A DNA stretch of 64,000 nucleotides from CAWAMR01 sp963783095 (GTDB taxonomy: Bacteria; Planctomycetota; Planctomycetia; Gemmatales; Gemmataceae), in NCBI GenBank assembly GCA_963783095.1, contig CAWAMR010000014.1, positions 248,001-312,000 of the forward strand. The letters are read 5' to 3'. Positions 18,801 to 28,392 of the stretch are shown in pieces (position 1 is the stretch's first letter; each line of letters opens with the position of its first letter). A program made the translations under genes and the position numbers. The notes beneath the pieces were generated by a model. The model was not told the DNA's origin and made no database searches. It was given only the letters and a program-made list of their open reading frames with translations.

Positions 18801-19949
18801 TTAATGCCGCGCATCGAAACCACGCGAAGAACCCGACATTTCATATCCCCATCGGCTCGCGGTGTCCGCCGTCATTTCCTGTATCGTAGCCAATTCCGCA
18901 GATGAAAACGAAGTTTGATAGTAATCCGGACGGCGAATATTTGCGGCATACTTTTCGAGAATTGGCTCTGTATTCGTCAACTGCGCAATGATTCATCACG
19001 GCTCGGAGTGTCGTCGCAGGATCATCGCATAGCTGCTCGAAGCGAACCACCAGCGACGCGGCACGAACTGCCGGGTCGTTGTCGAGCAAGTCCGCCAAAT
19101 AACGGTAGACCATATCCCAGTAGACGGCCCAACCCTCGATCTCCCTACCATCCGACCAGGCGCTCTGGATTTCTTGAGTCCGCTCTGAATTTCCGAGGTT
19201 CATCGGCCGACGGTCGAGTCCGAATTCAAAGTGCCCCGAGCGCTGCATGAATGCCAAACGCGGGGATGGGTTCGTTGTCCGCCTGAAAACCATTCGTGTT
19301 GCCGCATCAGGGAAGCAATGTGACCGGCCGGGGAGCGTATCGGAATAATGAACTTCGCATCCGGGGCCAGACGAAGTAAGTAACCGAGCCTGGCCACGTG
19401 ATAATTGGCTTTGGCAACATAGCGTGCAGCTCGCTCAACCAACAACAGTTTTCGCAGATGGTTGCGGTAGAAGTTGTCGAACGCCGGGTTCCGAACTGCC
19501 CGCCCCAGAAGATTGTCAACTTTGGGGTTATGACAGTTGGGGAAGAATGCCATCCAGAGCATTTCCTCGATCGAATCGGGGCTTTCCGATGAGATCATCA
19601 TCTTGTCCCGATGGGGACGTTCCTGGGGAGGCGTGGGGCGAATCGAAGCGGTTGCCCGACGCCACCAGTAAGGGGTAAACACCATCGGATAATCTTTCAT
19701 ACGATGGGTGGCAACCCCTGGGTGTGACGATAAGACTTCATGGAGAAGTGTGCTCCCCGATCGAGCCAGGCCACAAACATAGATAGGCTTTATGATCTGA
19801 ACTGCGGAAAGTTCTGCTGACAGAACACCGGACTCCAACTTGCCCAGCGCCAGCCAGAAATGTTGAAAACGCTCAACCAGCCGACCCAGGATGTCGAGAA
19901 CGCGAGGAACATAAAAAGGTGAGTTCGTGTCGGTGGGCATTGCACGCAT
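18801..19949 (-). CDS. PAPS-dependent sulfotransferase, two frameshifts
   Basis: About 380 aa after joining frames. IYVCGLARSGSTLLHEVLSS (near residue 60) is the 5'-phosphosulfate-binding loop for PAPS. KFIIPIRSPAGHIASLMRQH carries the 3'-phosphate-binding Arg/Ser. The frame shifts near 19270 to LAFMQRSGHFEF and again near 18985 to the C-terminus LTNTEPILEKYAANIRRPDY. Such enzymes move sulfate onto a hydroxyl or amine acceptor, here unknown. The start MRAMPTDTNS lies 15 bases after the arylsulfotransferase-like gene, so the two are likely one operon. Confidence 0.8.
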
Positions 19950-19963
19950 TGAAGTCGATTGAA

Positions 19964-21388
19964 TTACGGTCTCACTTTGGTTTCCGTCCTCAAGAAGGTC
20001 AATTGGTCCGGACCGTAGCGACGGGCACCCGTGATGGCCAGGTTTGCCGCGCCTTCCGATACCGGCAATTCCGGGTCGATGGCACAACTAAATTCCCAGA
20101 CACATTCGCGGTTTCGGGTTACTTCCAGAATTCTGCCGCCTTCAGGATCGACGATGAGCGTGTTTCCGTTGGGGAGGCGTTGTTTCGTCCCGCGGCGTTT
20201 CGCCAGAAAGGCCGTGGAATCCTGGCCGGTGTAACTCCAGGGGTATCCGAGAGTCTTCGGGTCGAATTCAAGCACGCGGGCGTTTCCTTGCGATCCCAAA
20301 TTGTCGTAGACCAGCAAATGGCCGTTTTCGGTGAAAGTCGCATCGTGTTGCTGTTGCCATATCCCTTCAGTTGCCCAGACCAAGGATCTGTTTTGCAGGT
20401 CGAGAACCGCGATCGCACTCAAATTTCGGAAAGAAACCAGAACTTGTCCGGCCTTGAACTGCGGGAAATTCGGGGCCAGAGCAGGGGTTAGAACCTTGAC
20501 GCTGTTGACATGGAGAATATCGGAAACTCCAGAATTCTTCGATGCCGCATTGAGCATGCTTTGGCCATTGATGAAATCGCTTGGATATGAGGCTTTGTTC
20601 GAGAATAAGATCGGCGCAAATTCGGAACTCTGGAATGCTTGAAGGAATTGAATTTTCTCCAACTCCCGCCCTCCTGGAGATAGATGGACAAGATAATCGA
20701 CGAAGCACGGCGTCGGCACTGAGGGCAAACCTGCGAGCTGATCTTTATGGAATTGTTGGGTCAGAGCATAAATCGTCCCATCGTCAGCGACATCGAAGTC
20801 ATGGTGAGCATGAGCTGAATAGGCCCAGATGAGATTGGAATCTTTGTCCAACTTGGCCAATCCATAGCCGGGGGGAGTATCCGAAGTGCTTTGATAGAGG
20901 GCCAGCAGGTCGCCGTTGGGAAATACATGGCCGCGAAACCAGTGAATCTTGTCGTCGGACAAAGGTGAATTGGAAAGGTGTTTGGGCTTCTCCCATACTT
21001 TGCTGAACGGCAGACTCCATTGATGGACCACATTTCCCTTCATGTCGATCAAATAGGCCTTGGTCCCCTGCGTGGTCGTGTACAGCGTAAATCCATCGAA
21101 TGTTTTGCTCGACATGTCGCAGGTAACGCCCAGGCCCCTCCAATGACCGTGACCGTCGGTCGGCACCTTGCCCCGTTCCTGCAAGGCTTCGTAACCGATG
21201 AACGCCTCTCGGAAGAATTTCCCAGGGAAAAAATCAAAATATAAAGAGGCCGCGCCGAATACGCAACTCAAAAAAACAAGGCCAAAAACGGAAGACATTC
21301 TAAGAAACTGGCTGGGGACCGAACGAACGCGAATGTATCCGCTCAACCCGGTTCGCACGCGCTGCCAATACCGTTGGAATTGCCACAC
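19964..21388 (-). CDS. Arylsulfotransferase (ASST)-like beta-propeller protein
   Basis: 474 aa, intact. One N-terminal membrane helix (FGLVFLSCVFGAASLYFDFF) anchors a periplasmic beta-propeller. TLYTTTQGTKAYLIDMKGNV, then HHDFDVADDGTIYAL, and HDATFTENGHLLVYDNLG show the repeating blade pattern and histidines of the ASST family. These enzymes transfer sulfate from a phenolic sulfate without PAPS. Whether the catalytic histidine is conserved needs alignment. It sits between a small membrane protein and a PAPS sulfotransferase, pointing to shared handling of sulfated compounds. Confidence 0.75.
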   Translation of the reverse strand: MWQFQRYWQRVRTGLSGYIRVRSVPSQFLRMSSVFGLVFLSCVFGAASLYFDFFPGKFFREAFIGYEALQERGKVPTDGHGHWRGLGVTCDMSSKTFDGFTLYTTTQGTKAYLIDMKGNVVHQWSLPFSKVWEKPKHLSNSPLSDDKIHWFRGHVFPNGDLLALYQSTSDTPPGYGLAKLDKDSNLIWAYSAHAHHDFDVADDGTIYALTQQFHKDQLAGLPSVPTPCFVDYLVHLSPGGRELEKIQFLQAFQSSEFAPILFSNKASYPSDFINGQSMLNAASKNSGVSDILHVNSVKVLTPALAPNFPQFKAGQVLVSFRNLSAIAVLDLQNRSLVWATEGIWQQQHDATFTENGHLLVYDNLGSQGNARVLEFDPKTLGYPWSYTGQDSTAFLAKRRGTKQRLPNGNTLIVDPEGGRILEVTRNRECVWEFSCAIDPELPVSEGAANLAITGARRYGPDQLTFLRTETKVRP

Positions 21389-21391
21389 GGC

Positions 21392-21685
21392 TTATGCCTC
21401 CCCTTCGGTGCCTTGTTGTGCATTTGATTCGGCCGGTACCGAACCCGTTGACAACGAATTCGTCGCTGGAACTTTGCGGCCACGCAACCAGCGCAAGAAA
21501 CTGTACAGAGGCCACAACAAAACCGAGAACATCGCCACGACGATCCAGGCCATCAGGCTCATGGCGTACCCGACCAGTTCCATTCCCGCGCCCGGCCCAA
21601 CGTAGGCCATGGCGTTGCCGGTGAACAAAAACAAAGCAGCCAATGTCCAGAGAAGGTAAATTGAGAAACGATTACGATCGAACAT
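21392..21685 (-). CDS. Small two-helix membrane protein
   Basis: 97 aa. Two hydrophobic helices, SIYLLWTLAALFLFTGNAMA and LMAWIVVAMFSVLLWPLYSF, are separated by AYVGPGAGMEL and followed by an Arg-rich turn and a polar tail. The YVGPGAG motif occurs in small planctomycete membrane proteins next to sulfatase or phosphodiesterase genes. No function known. Its stop lies 3 bases before the arylsulfotransferase-like start, so co-expression is likely. Confidence 0.75.
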   Translation of the reverse strand: MFDRNRFSIYLLWTLAALFLFTGNAMAYVGPGAGMELVGYAMSLMAWIVVAMFSVLLWPLYSFLRWLRGRKVPATNSLSTGSVPAESNAQQGTEGEA

Positions 21686-22058
21686 GTGTCGATCCTTTCA
21701 AGAGTTTCATTGGAAGAATTCTGGAATTACAAAATCGTTATTTTTGCCACTAAACAGCTCGAGTATGCTGCAAGAAATGGGGAGATCTTTAGCCGGGTCG
21801 ATTACATATCTATTCCAAGCCATTACATCACTCTTGGATGCTAATGATACAACCGCTGACAGGAGAGGAATTTAGAAGCGGAGTTCTATCAGAGTGTCTT
21901 GCTCGTCAAATCGCCATCCTGCGGCGGAAATGGTTGATTTCTCACAATTTCAATCATTCCCACCTTACTAAACCCTGAAATAAGTTAGCAGTTTCGTGAT
22001 GAAAAACCGATGAGTGGAATTGTTGCATTACGATTTGCGATTAACGGTTGGTGTTGTC
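21686..22058. other. Intergenic region, nothing recognised
   Basis: AT-richer than its surroundings and without a credible gene or hairpin. It should contain the promoter of the minus-strand sulfotransferase operon and the 3' end of the gatA transcript. Confidence 0.5.
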
Positions 22059-23516
22059 TCAGCCCAATTTCGGTCGAATGGTATGCCACTGCGTAACTGC
22101 TTCATACATCCGCGCCACCCGCAACATTTTTTCTTCGTCAAATGGCGCTGCGAGAATCTGCAGGCCGATCGGTAATCCGGATTTTGTGAAGCCGCAGGGA
22201 ATGCTGATCCCGGCAATGCCTGCCAGGTTGCAGCTAATCGTGTAGATGTCGGACAGATACATCGCCAGGGGATTATCCGTCTTTTCGCCCATACGGAACG
22301 CGGCGGTCGGAGCCGTCGGCCCGATCACCACATCGCAATCCGCAAATGCTTTGTCGAAATCATCCTTGATGAGCCGGCGGACTTTCAGTGCCTTGAGGTA
22401 GTAGGCATCCTTATACCCGCTCGAGAGGGCATAAGTGCCAAGCATGATTCGTCGTTGAACTTCCTTGCCGAACCCTTCACCCCGACTTTTGCTGTAAGTA
22501 TTGATGAGATCGGTCTTGTTGGGTGTACGGTAGCCGTAGTGCATTCCATCGTAACGGGCCAGATTGCTGGAAGCTTCTGCGGTCGCCACAAGATAATAGA
22601 CTGCCACGGCGTAAGGGCTGTGGGGCAACGAAACTTGCTTGATCTTCGCCCCGAGCTTTTCGTAGACTCTCCAAGGCTGCCTCGACGACATTCTCAACCT
22701 CGGCATCCAAGCCTTCGCCGAAGAATTCTCGGGCTACGCCGATGGTCAGCGGTGCAACCGGACGCATTCAGAGTTTGGTGTAGGGTGGCACGGGGCAATC
22801 GACACTGGTGCTGTCGCGAGGATCGTGGCCGGAAAGGATTTCCATCAGCAGGGCGTTGTCGTAAACGTCGTGGGCAAATGGTCCAACCTGGTCGAGTGAA
22901 GATGCGAAGGCGATCAGCCCGAACCGGGAGATCCGGCCATAGGTCGGCTTGATGCCGACGATGCCGCACAGAGCTGGCGGGTTGGCGAATTGAGCCGCCC
23001 GTATCGGTGCCCACGGGAAGCGGGTGCCTCGCAGGCGGCACTGCTGCCGCCGAGCCGCCGGTAGAGCCGCCCGGATATATCGCGTAAGATCCCAAGGATT
23101 GCGGGTTGTGAAATAGGCGCTGTTTTCGGTGGATGACCCCATGGCAAATTCGTCCATGTTGGTCTTGCCGATGAGAATGGCGTCCGCTTCACGCAACCTG
23201 GTGACGACGTGGGCATCGTAAGGCGGAACGAAGTTTTGTAGCATTTTGCTGCCGCAAGTCGTCGGCACGCCTTTGGTACACAACACATCCTTGATCGCGA
23301 TCGGCACACCGGCGAGCCGGCCCAACGCCTTGCCGCTTTTCCGCCTCGCATCGACTTCTTTCGCCTGTTCGGCGCGGCGTTTTCGTCCACGTGCAGATAG
23401 GCCTTGACCAGCGGATCTCGCTTCTGGATGGCAACCAGGAAGGCCTCGGTGATCGCAACGGCGGTTTCGCCCTGATTTTGGGCGGCAATCAACTCGGCTA
23501 CGGTGCGTTCAATCAT
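22059..23516 (-). CDS. gatA: Asp/Glu-tRNA amidotransferase subunit A, several frameshifts and an in-frame TGA
   Basis: About 485 aa when joined. The N-terminus MIERTVAELIAAQNQGETAV is followed after a shift near 23335 by GRLAGVPIAIKDVLCTKGVP, containing the catalytic Lys, and TTCGSKML. The Gly/Ser-rich loop with the Ser-Ser-Lys triad partners is scrambled by shifts near 23085 and 23010; GIVGIKPTYGRISRFGLIAF follows. An in-frame TGA at 22768-22770 precedes PLTIGVAREFFGEGLD, and a shift near 22690 leads to the C-terminal half (YDGMHYGYRT, then GLPIGLQILAAPFDE). The enzyme amidates misacylated Glu-tRNA(Gln) or Asp-tRNA(Asn). It should be essential, so the lesions are probably sequence errors. 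It follows gatC directly. Confidence 0.92.
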
Positions 23517-23521
23517 GACAC

Positions 23522-23815
23522 TCAATGAGGTTCAGTATCGAGAATGGCCGGGACGCCAAAGAAATCGCCGATGCGCACAGGAGCATTCTTCAAAACTTCC
23601 CCGACCGGCAACGATCCGGCCGGTTCATCAGCACGAAAAACATTTTGCAACGGGAGCGGATGGGCCATTGGCTCGACATTGTCGGTATTCAACTCCTTGA
23701 GTTGATCGACATAGGAGAGGATTGCGGTCAATTGTGCGGCCATTTTTGCCGGATCGGTTTCACTCAGTTCCAGCCTGGCGAGACGAGCGACCTTCTTAAC
23801 CTCTTCAATGTCCAT
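23522..23815 (-). CDS. gatC: Asp/Glu-tRNA amidotransferase subunit C
   Basis: 97 aa, intact and typical. MDIEEVKKVARLARLELSET is the family N-terminus; VEPMAHPLPLQNVFRADEP is the conserved belt that wraps between GatA and GatB. The C-terminus VRIGDFFGVPAILDTE also fits. GatC stabilises the GatA-GatB interface. The gatA start follows the gatC stop within a few bases, and rpmB lies just upstream on the same strand. gatB is not in the window. Confidence 0.95.
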   Translation of the reverse strand: MDIEEVKKVARLARLELSETDPAKMAAQLTAILSYVDQLKELNTDNVEPMAHPLPLQNVFRADEPAGSLPVGEVLKNAPVRIGDFFGVPAILDTEPH

Positions 23816-23849
23816 CGTCTTCCTCCTGCATCCACCTCAACGCGAACGA

Positions 23850-24110
23850 TTAGACCTGAGGCATCGCGAACGGCTTTCGTTTTACCGGACGCTGTACTTT
23901 GCCGCTGCGAATGCATTGCACGCACACGCGCCGACGAACCGTCTTGCCCTCTTCGACAACGCGAATGGACTGAAGGTTTGGATAATAGGTGCGCCGGCTC
24001 GTGCCGGTGATCTTCTTGCCGACACCGCCGAGATACTTGGCCTTGCCGCGATAACTCTTTTGATTACCCAAAACCGGCTTCTTTTTGCAGACTGCGCACT
24101 CCATACCCAT
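23850..24110 (-). CDS. rpmB: 50S ribosomal protein L28
   Basis: 86 aa from MGMECAVCKKKPVLGNQKSY. Two cysteine pairs, CAVC near the N-terminus and CVQC near residue 66, make the zinc-binding C+ form. Conserved blocks are GGVGKKITGTSRRTYYPNLQ and VCVQCIRSGKVQRP. The open frame continues upstream to 24170, but the homology starts at 24110 (or ATG at 24104). It heads the rpmB-gatC-gatA group on the minus strand and is divergent from the glycosyltransferase gene. Confidence 0.93.
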   Translation of the reverse strand: MGMECAVCKKKPVLGNQKSYRGKAKYLGGVGKKITGTSRRTYYPNLQSIRVVEEGKTVRRRVCVQCIRSGKVQRPVKRKPFAMPQV

Positions 24111-24327
24111 GATTCGGCACTCCACGTCAATCCTGCCCGGACGGTCCGGCGCGATGGTCAAAACGATCACTATAGTAGAAATTTACACGAAGACAAGTCG
24201 GGCAGCACATCGACAGAGCCTAAACTGTCCAATCGCCTAATCTCTTGTTGACCCGTCTTGACACTTTCGCAGATTTGTGAGAGTTTTCTCGTTCCTGATT
24301 CGTCACGGGGCCGGAAGGAGTCGGGCC

Positions 24328-25105
24328 ATGGCGCAGCGAACTGAAACCCAAACGCGCCGAGAACTTTCTCTAGTCATCCCCGCCTTTAACGAAGCGGCAG
24401 GGATCGAACATGCCATTATCAAAGCGCACTCGAGCTCTGGCCGGTCTGGGCTACACCTTTGAAATCCTGATCGTGGATGACGGCAGTACGGATCGCACTG
24501 CTGCCATCGTCTCGGAACTTTCATCCCATCTGCCTGGTCTTCATCTGCTGCAACATCCGAAGAACCGGGGTTATGGGGCAGCGCTCGAAACCGGCTTTCG
24601 CGTTGCTCGATACCCGCTGGTGGCGTTCACCGATGCCGATGCCCAATTCTACCTCGACGATCTCGATTTTTTGGTGGCGCGGACGGAAGACGTTCCGATC
24701 GTCGTGGGCCGGCGGATCGATCGCAAAGACCCGTGGCGGCGGCGCTTCTTTTCGTGGGGCTATAACCTTCTGATCCGGGCGTTGCTCGGCACAGGCGTTC
24801 ACGATTGCGATTGCGCCCTGAAGGTGTTTCGCAAGGAAGTTTTGTCTTCTCTGATGCCGAAATCGAAGGGCTTCTTTGTGAACGCCGAAATGCTCTGCCG
24901 GGCACGGCGACTGGGCTTGGAGATCGCCGAAGTCGGCGTCCGCCATCGCGCAAGGCAGTACGGCCAAAGCAAGGTTTCGTTGAAAGATATTCCGCGAACC
25001 CTGACGAAACTACTGCCATTCTGGTGGACTCATGTAGTCAAGGCAAAACGAGCACGGGTTTCAGAGAATACGAACACTTTTCCCGTCGAAACGAAGGTAA
25101 TCTGA
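24328..25105 (+). CDS. Family 2 glycosyltransferase (dolichol-phosphate-mannose-synthase-like), one frameshift
   Basis: About 258 aa. The GT-A fold begins ELSLVIPAFNEAAGIEHAI; after a one-base shift near 24435 it continues YTFEILIVDDGSTDRTAAIV. VAFTDADAQFYLDDL contains the DxD metal/sugar-nucleotide motif, and RQYGQSKVSLKDIPRTL is typical of polyprenyl-phosphate hexose synthases. No membrane helices are present at the C-terminus. It probably charges a lipid carrier with a sugar at the cytoplasmic face. It is divergent from rpmB, and its stop is 71 bases before the secreted methyltransferase. Confidence 0.85.
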
Positions 25106-25176
25106 ATACCGATCGATCTATTTTCGTGTACGATACACTCAACTGCCTTCACTGTCCCTCCAAAGGATATTCCATC

Positions 25177-25933
25177 ATGTTGCGAATCATCAGTCTGGGC
25201 TTATTGCTCTTGGTTTCCGGAATGTTTGCATCTGCCGAGGAGCCGGGCAAGGAGAAGAAGGAAACCCGGTACACGACCAAGAAGATCCACGACCCCAATG
25301 GGATCGGCAAGTTTTATATGGGCCGGGAAATCGCCCATGTGATGGGACACACCGGTGCTGCCTGGCTGGAAAGACCCGAACGAGAAAAAGAAGAACAGCC
25401 CGATAAACTCCACAAGCTTTTGAAACTTGAAAAAGGAATGGTCGTCGTCGACCTGGGGGCCGGCAGCGGCTACCACACTTTCCGCATGTCACCGCTGGTG
25501 GGCGAGACCGGGAAGGTCATTGCGGTCGATATTCAGAGGAAATGCTCGAAATCATCAAGCAGAGGATGAAGAAGGATAATGTCAAAAATGTTGAGACAGT
25601 GCTGGGGAAAATCAGCGATCCCAAGCTCAAGGATAACTCGGTCGATCTGATCTTGATGGTGGATGTATACCACGAATTCGCACAGCCCTACGAGATGACG
25701 GAGAAACTGGTAAAGGCTCTAAAGCCCGGCGGCAGATTGGTCTTCGTGGAATTTCGCATGGAAGATGAACAGGTGCCCATTCTCCTCGTTCACAAAATGA
25801 GCGAGCGCCAGGTTATCAAGGAGATGGATCAGTTCAAAGAACTCAGCATGCGGAAACGATCAAGGATCTACCCTGGCAGCATGTAATCATTTTCAAGAAG
25901 GTTGAGGCAAAGAAGGAGAGCAAGAATCCCTGA
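25177..25933 (+). CDS. Exported class I SAM-dependent methyltransferase, two frameshifts
   Basis: About 250 aa. MLRIISLGLLLLVSGMFASA is a clear signal peptide. The mature part reads GKFYMGREIAHVMGHTGAAW, then KGMVVVDLGAGSGYHTFRMS, the SAM-binding motif I. A shift near 25538 leads to EMLEIIKQRMKKDNVKNVET and DLILMVDVYHEFAQPYEM; a second near 25830 leads to the end DLPWQHVIIFKKVEAKKESK. A Rossmann methyltransferase outside the cytoplasm is odd because SAM is cytoplasmic, yet exported members of this group are seen in planctomycetes. The substrate is unknown. Confidence 0.8.
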
Positions 25934-25942
25934 AATGTGCGG

Positions 25943-25980
25943 CAAAAAAACCGAAGAGGGCCAAGGCCCTCTCGGCGACG
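25943..25980 (-). terminator. Rho-independent terminator for the minus-strand gene
   Basis: CCGAAGAGGGCC/GGCCCTCTCGG hairpin (25951-25975) with one bulged base. Seven A residues at its left side become a U tract on the minus strand. It lies between convergent genes. Confidence 0.7.
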
Positions 25981-25998
25981 TTTCCACTCGGAAATCTC

Positions 25999-27016
25999 TC
26001 ACTTCTTGGTCGGAACCTGATCGGTGACGGTCACCGTGTACTTCCCATCCCGAACCAGCACCCGGAATGTTGTGGAATAAATCTGGTTCTCATTCCGGTT
26101 CCGGTAGCCGCACTCCTTGGCGGCCAGATCGTTTCCACATCCTTGGGAACCAATGCGATAAACTCTTTCGGCGTGAAGTCCAATCCCAAAGCCTCTGCAA
26201 CCTTTGATACGGAAGCTGGATTGTCATCGACAAAGTTCATCATGGTGTCGGGCACATCTTGTGTTGCGATATCTTTTCGGTTGGTCAGATCCTTCAAATC
26301 CGGGAAGTAGACATATTTTCCGCCCGGTTTCGGTACGACGATCTGTGCCTGGAGCGATGCTAGTTGCGTGACATAATCTCTGCCGTTCTCGGTGCGGAAC
26401 AGCAATATCCAACGCCCGGATCGGCGTGAGAACTGGACGCATCACCCGCCCCTCCCCGAACCGGTGCCTTGCTGGCCCAATCTGCCGAACCCGCCTCCGA
26501 CCCTTCACCTTTCTTATCTCCAAGTCCCGCGAGTCAGCGCTTGAGACTTTCACCCAATTTTTCGAGTTTCTTCCTGTTGGGAGAATCGGCCAGCACTGCC
26601 AAGGCTTCCGGGTTGTTTGCCAGTTCCGGTGCCCAGTCACTGACGGCGACCATTGCTCTGTTCAACTCAATCTGCGGTAAAGGCTCCGCTTTATCTTGCG
26701 GAATAACATTCGCTTCCTTCGCCTCTTCCTGGCCGCCGCCGGAACCCGCCTGACCTACCCCGGTGCCGCCATCGGAATCGATCACCATCCCGTGTATCGG
26801 CACCGCAGTCTTGTCTTCAACCTGGAGAAGACGGGAAATGTAATACATGAACAGCCCGAACACAATGATGTGGATGACGATGGACGCAACATTCGCCAGC
26901 GGAAATTCAAAGTGCGGCGAAAAGCGTTGCCAGAAATCCTCTTCGTAGGGTTCTTCGGGCGGCTTCTCTTTTGGTTGGGTCGCTTTTGCAGGTTTGGGAG
27001 GTGATTCGACGGCCAT
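25999..27016 (-). CDS. Proline-rich single-pass membrane protein, frameshifted
   Basis: About 335 aa. The N-terminus is cytoplasmic and Pro/Lys-rich (PPKPAKATQPKEKPPEEPYE), followed by one membrane helix near residues 40-65 (VASIVIHIIVFGLFMYYISR). Outside it is Gly/Gln-rich, then helical (KLEKLGESLK). Shifts near 26535, 26420 and 26130 connect to SEAGSADWASKAP, ILLFRTENGRDYVTQLASLQ, KYVYFPDLKDLTNR and the C-terminus GKYTVTVTDQVPTKK. The layout resembles TonB/ExbD-type or FHA-like anchored proteins, but I do not recognise the family. Its terminator is shared with the convergent methyltransferase. Confidence 0.5.
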
Positions 27017-27161
27017 GGCTGCCCCTTGGAAAATGGGTTTTACAACTTCATTTCAGTTTACGCGATCGGATACGGTGGAAGCAAGAGCCTGTTGCAACTT
27101 TGGTGCGATGCTGTTAATTCGAGGTGACAAAACCGGAGTGAAAGGATCGTGGTAGTCGATC

Positions 27162-27220
27162 GTCGCCTTGTCACCTTGTCACCTTGTCGCCTTGTCACCT
27201 TGTCACCTTGTCACCTTGTC
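27162..27220. repeat. 8-bp tandem repeat (ACCTTGTC) x7
   Basis: Seven near-perfect copies of ACCTTGTC (with GCCTTGTC variants). On the minus strand it reads GACAAGGT, and it supplies the last six codons and the stop of thiL. Confidence 0.9.
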
Positions 27221-28155
27221 CGTCCATCTCATGGACGTATCCGAGCCTGGGAAGTTCGCTCCGACCGCCGGCAGCCTCCAACCATAGTCCGGTTTCGGCA
27301 ATTTCCCCGACGTGATACAGCGTGATGCCATCCACAGACTGCGTGGAATGTAATCGTTCTCCATCCTCCGGCGACACCGTGAAGAGCAACTCAAAGTCCT
27401 CGCCGTCGCCGAGCGAGTGTTGCAGCGGGGATTTCCCATCATCAGCGCTTTGTTTGCGGGCCGCTTCACTGATCGGAATCGAATCCGCTCGAATCACAGC
27501 GCCGCAACGACTCTCATCGCAGATATGAAATCGATCGGCAGCAAAACCATCGCTGATGTCGATCATGGCGTGCAACGCGGCAGATCGCTGTAATGCCGAC
27601 GCTTCCCGGATGCGCGGGGTAAAGTCGAGATGTTTGCCCAGGATGCTGCCGCCGAGCGTTCCCGTCACGAAAATCCAGTCACCCGCCTTTGCTCCGATCT
27701 CGTGACCGGACCGGGCAAAGTGGCTTCGCCCAGGAGGGTTACGGAGATCGCCAAAGGCCCATCCCACGTATTGGTATCGCCCCCGATGATCGCGACATCG
27801 AACGCATCGGCAATTTCGCCCATTCCAAGGTATAACTCTTCCGCGAGGTGTCGTCCATCCTTGCAAGGCAAGCCAAGGCTTACCACGGCGAAACGCGGAA
27901 TACCGGCCATTGCAGCGATGTCGCTGAGGTTCACGCTCATCGCCTTGCGGCCGACGCGACGCGGCCCGGCCTGAGAAAGACGGAAACAGCTTCCGTCCAA
28001 CAACATATCGGTGGTGATCAGGGTGAGGTTTTCCCAGATGTTTGGATCGCTGCGCAGTCATCTCCAATCCCGATCGAAACCCCTGATTTCGACGTAGAGC
28101 TGCATTGTCGGAGCCAATCGATATAAGCGAACTCGGAGCGGGTTTCATCCGACAT
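27195..28155 (-). CDS. thiL: Thiamine-monophosphate kinase, two frameshifts
   Basis: About 320 aa. It phosphorylates thiamine monophosphate to the diphosphate coenzyme. The N-terminus MSDETRSEFAYIDWLRQ leads to GIGDDCAAIQ (Mg-ATP binding). A shift near 28045 gives LTLITTDMLLDGSCF, then the stretch KAMSVNLSDIAAMAGIPRFA and VAIIGGDTNTWDGPLAISVT. A second shift near 27690 gives AGDWIFVTGTLGGSILGKHL, MIDISDGFAADRFHIC and LGDGEDFELLFTVSPED. The C-terminal six residues come from the tandem repeat at 27162-27220. Essential in most bacteria, so the shifts are probably errors. Confidence 0.9.
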
Positions 28156-28392
28156 TTTCGGCAGCCTCTATACTTTTCCGTTGTCGATACACGACTTGGC
28201 TTGTAAACATTCTAATGAATTGATGCGCTGAGTCTTGACAGGTCGATTCGTCTATTCCTGTGCCAATCCATCGCCAAAACGATCTCGTCGGATAAGCGTA
28301 AGCTATGTTTTAGCCTCGGCCGGTCTGGACAAGCAAGCGATCTGTTCGTAAAGACCCGGCATTCCAATACCCGTCCCGGGAGAATCGAAACA

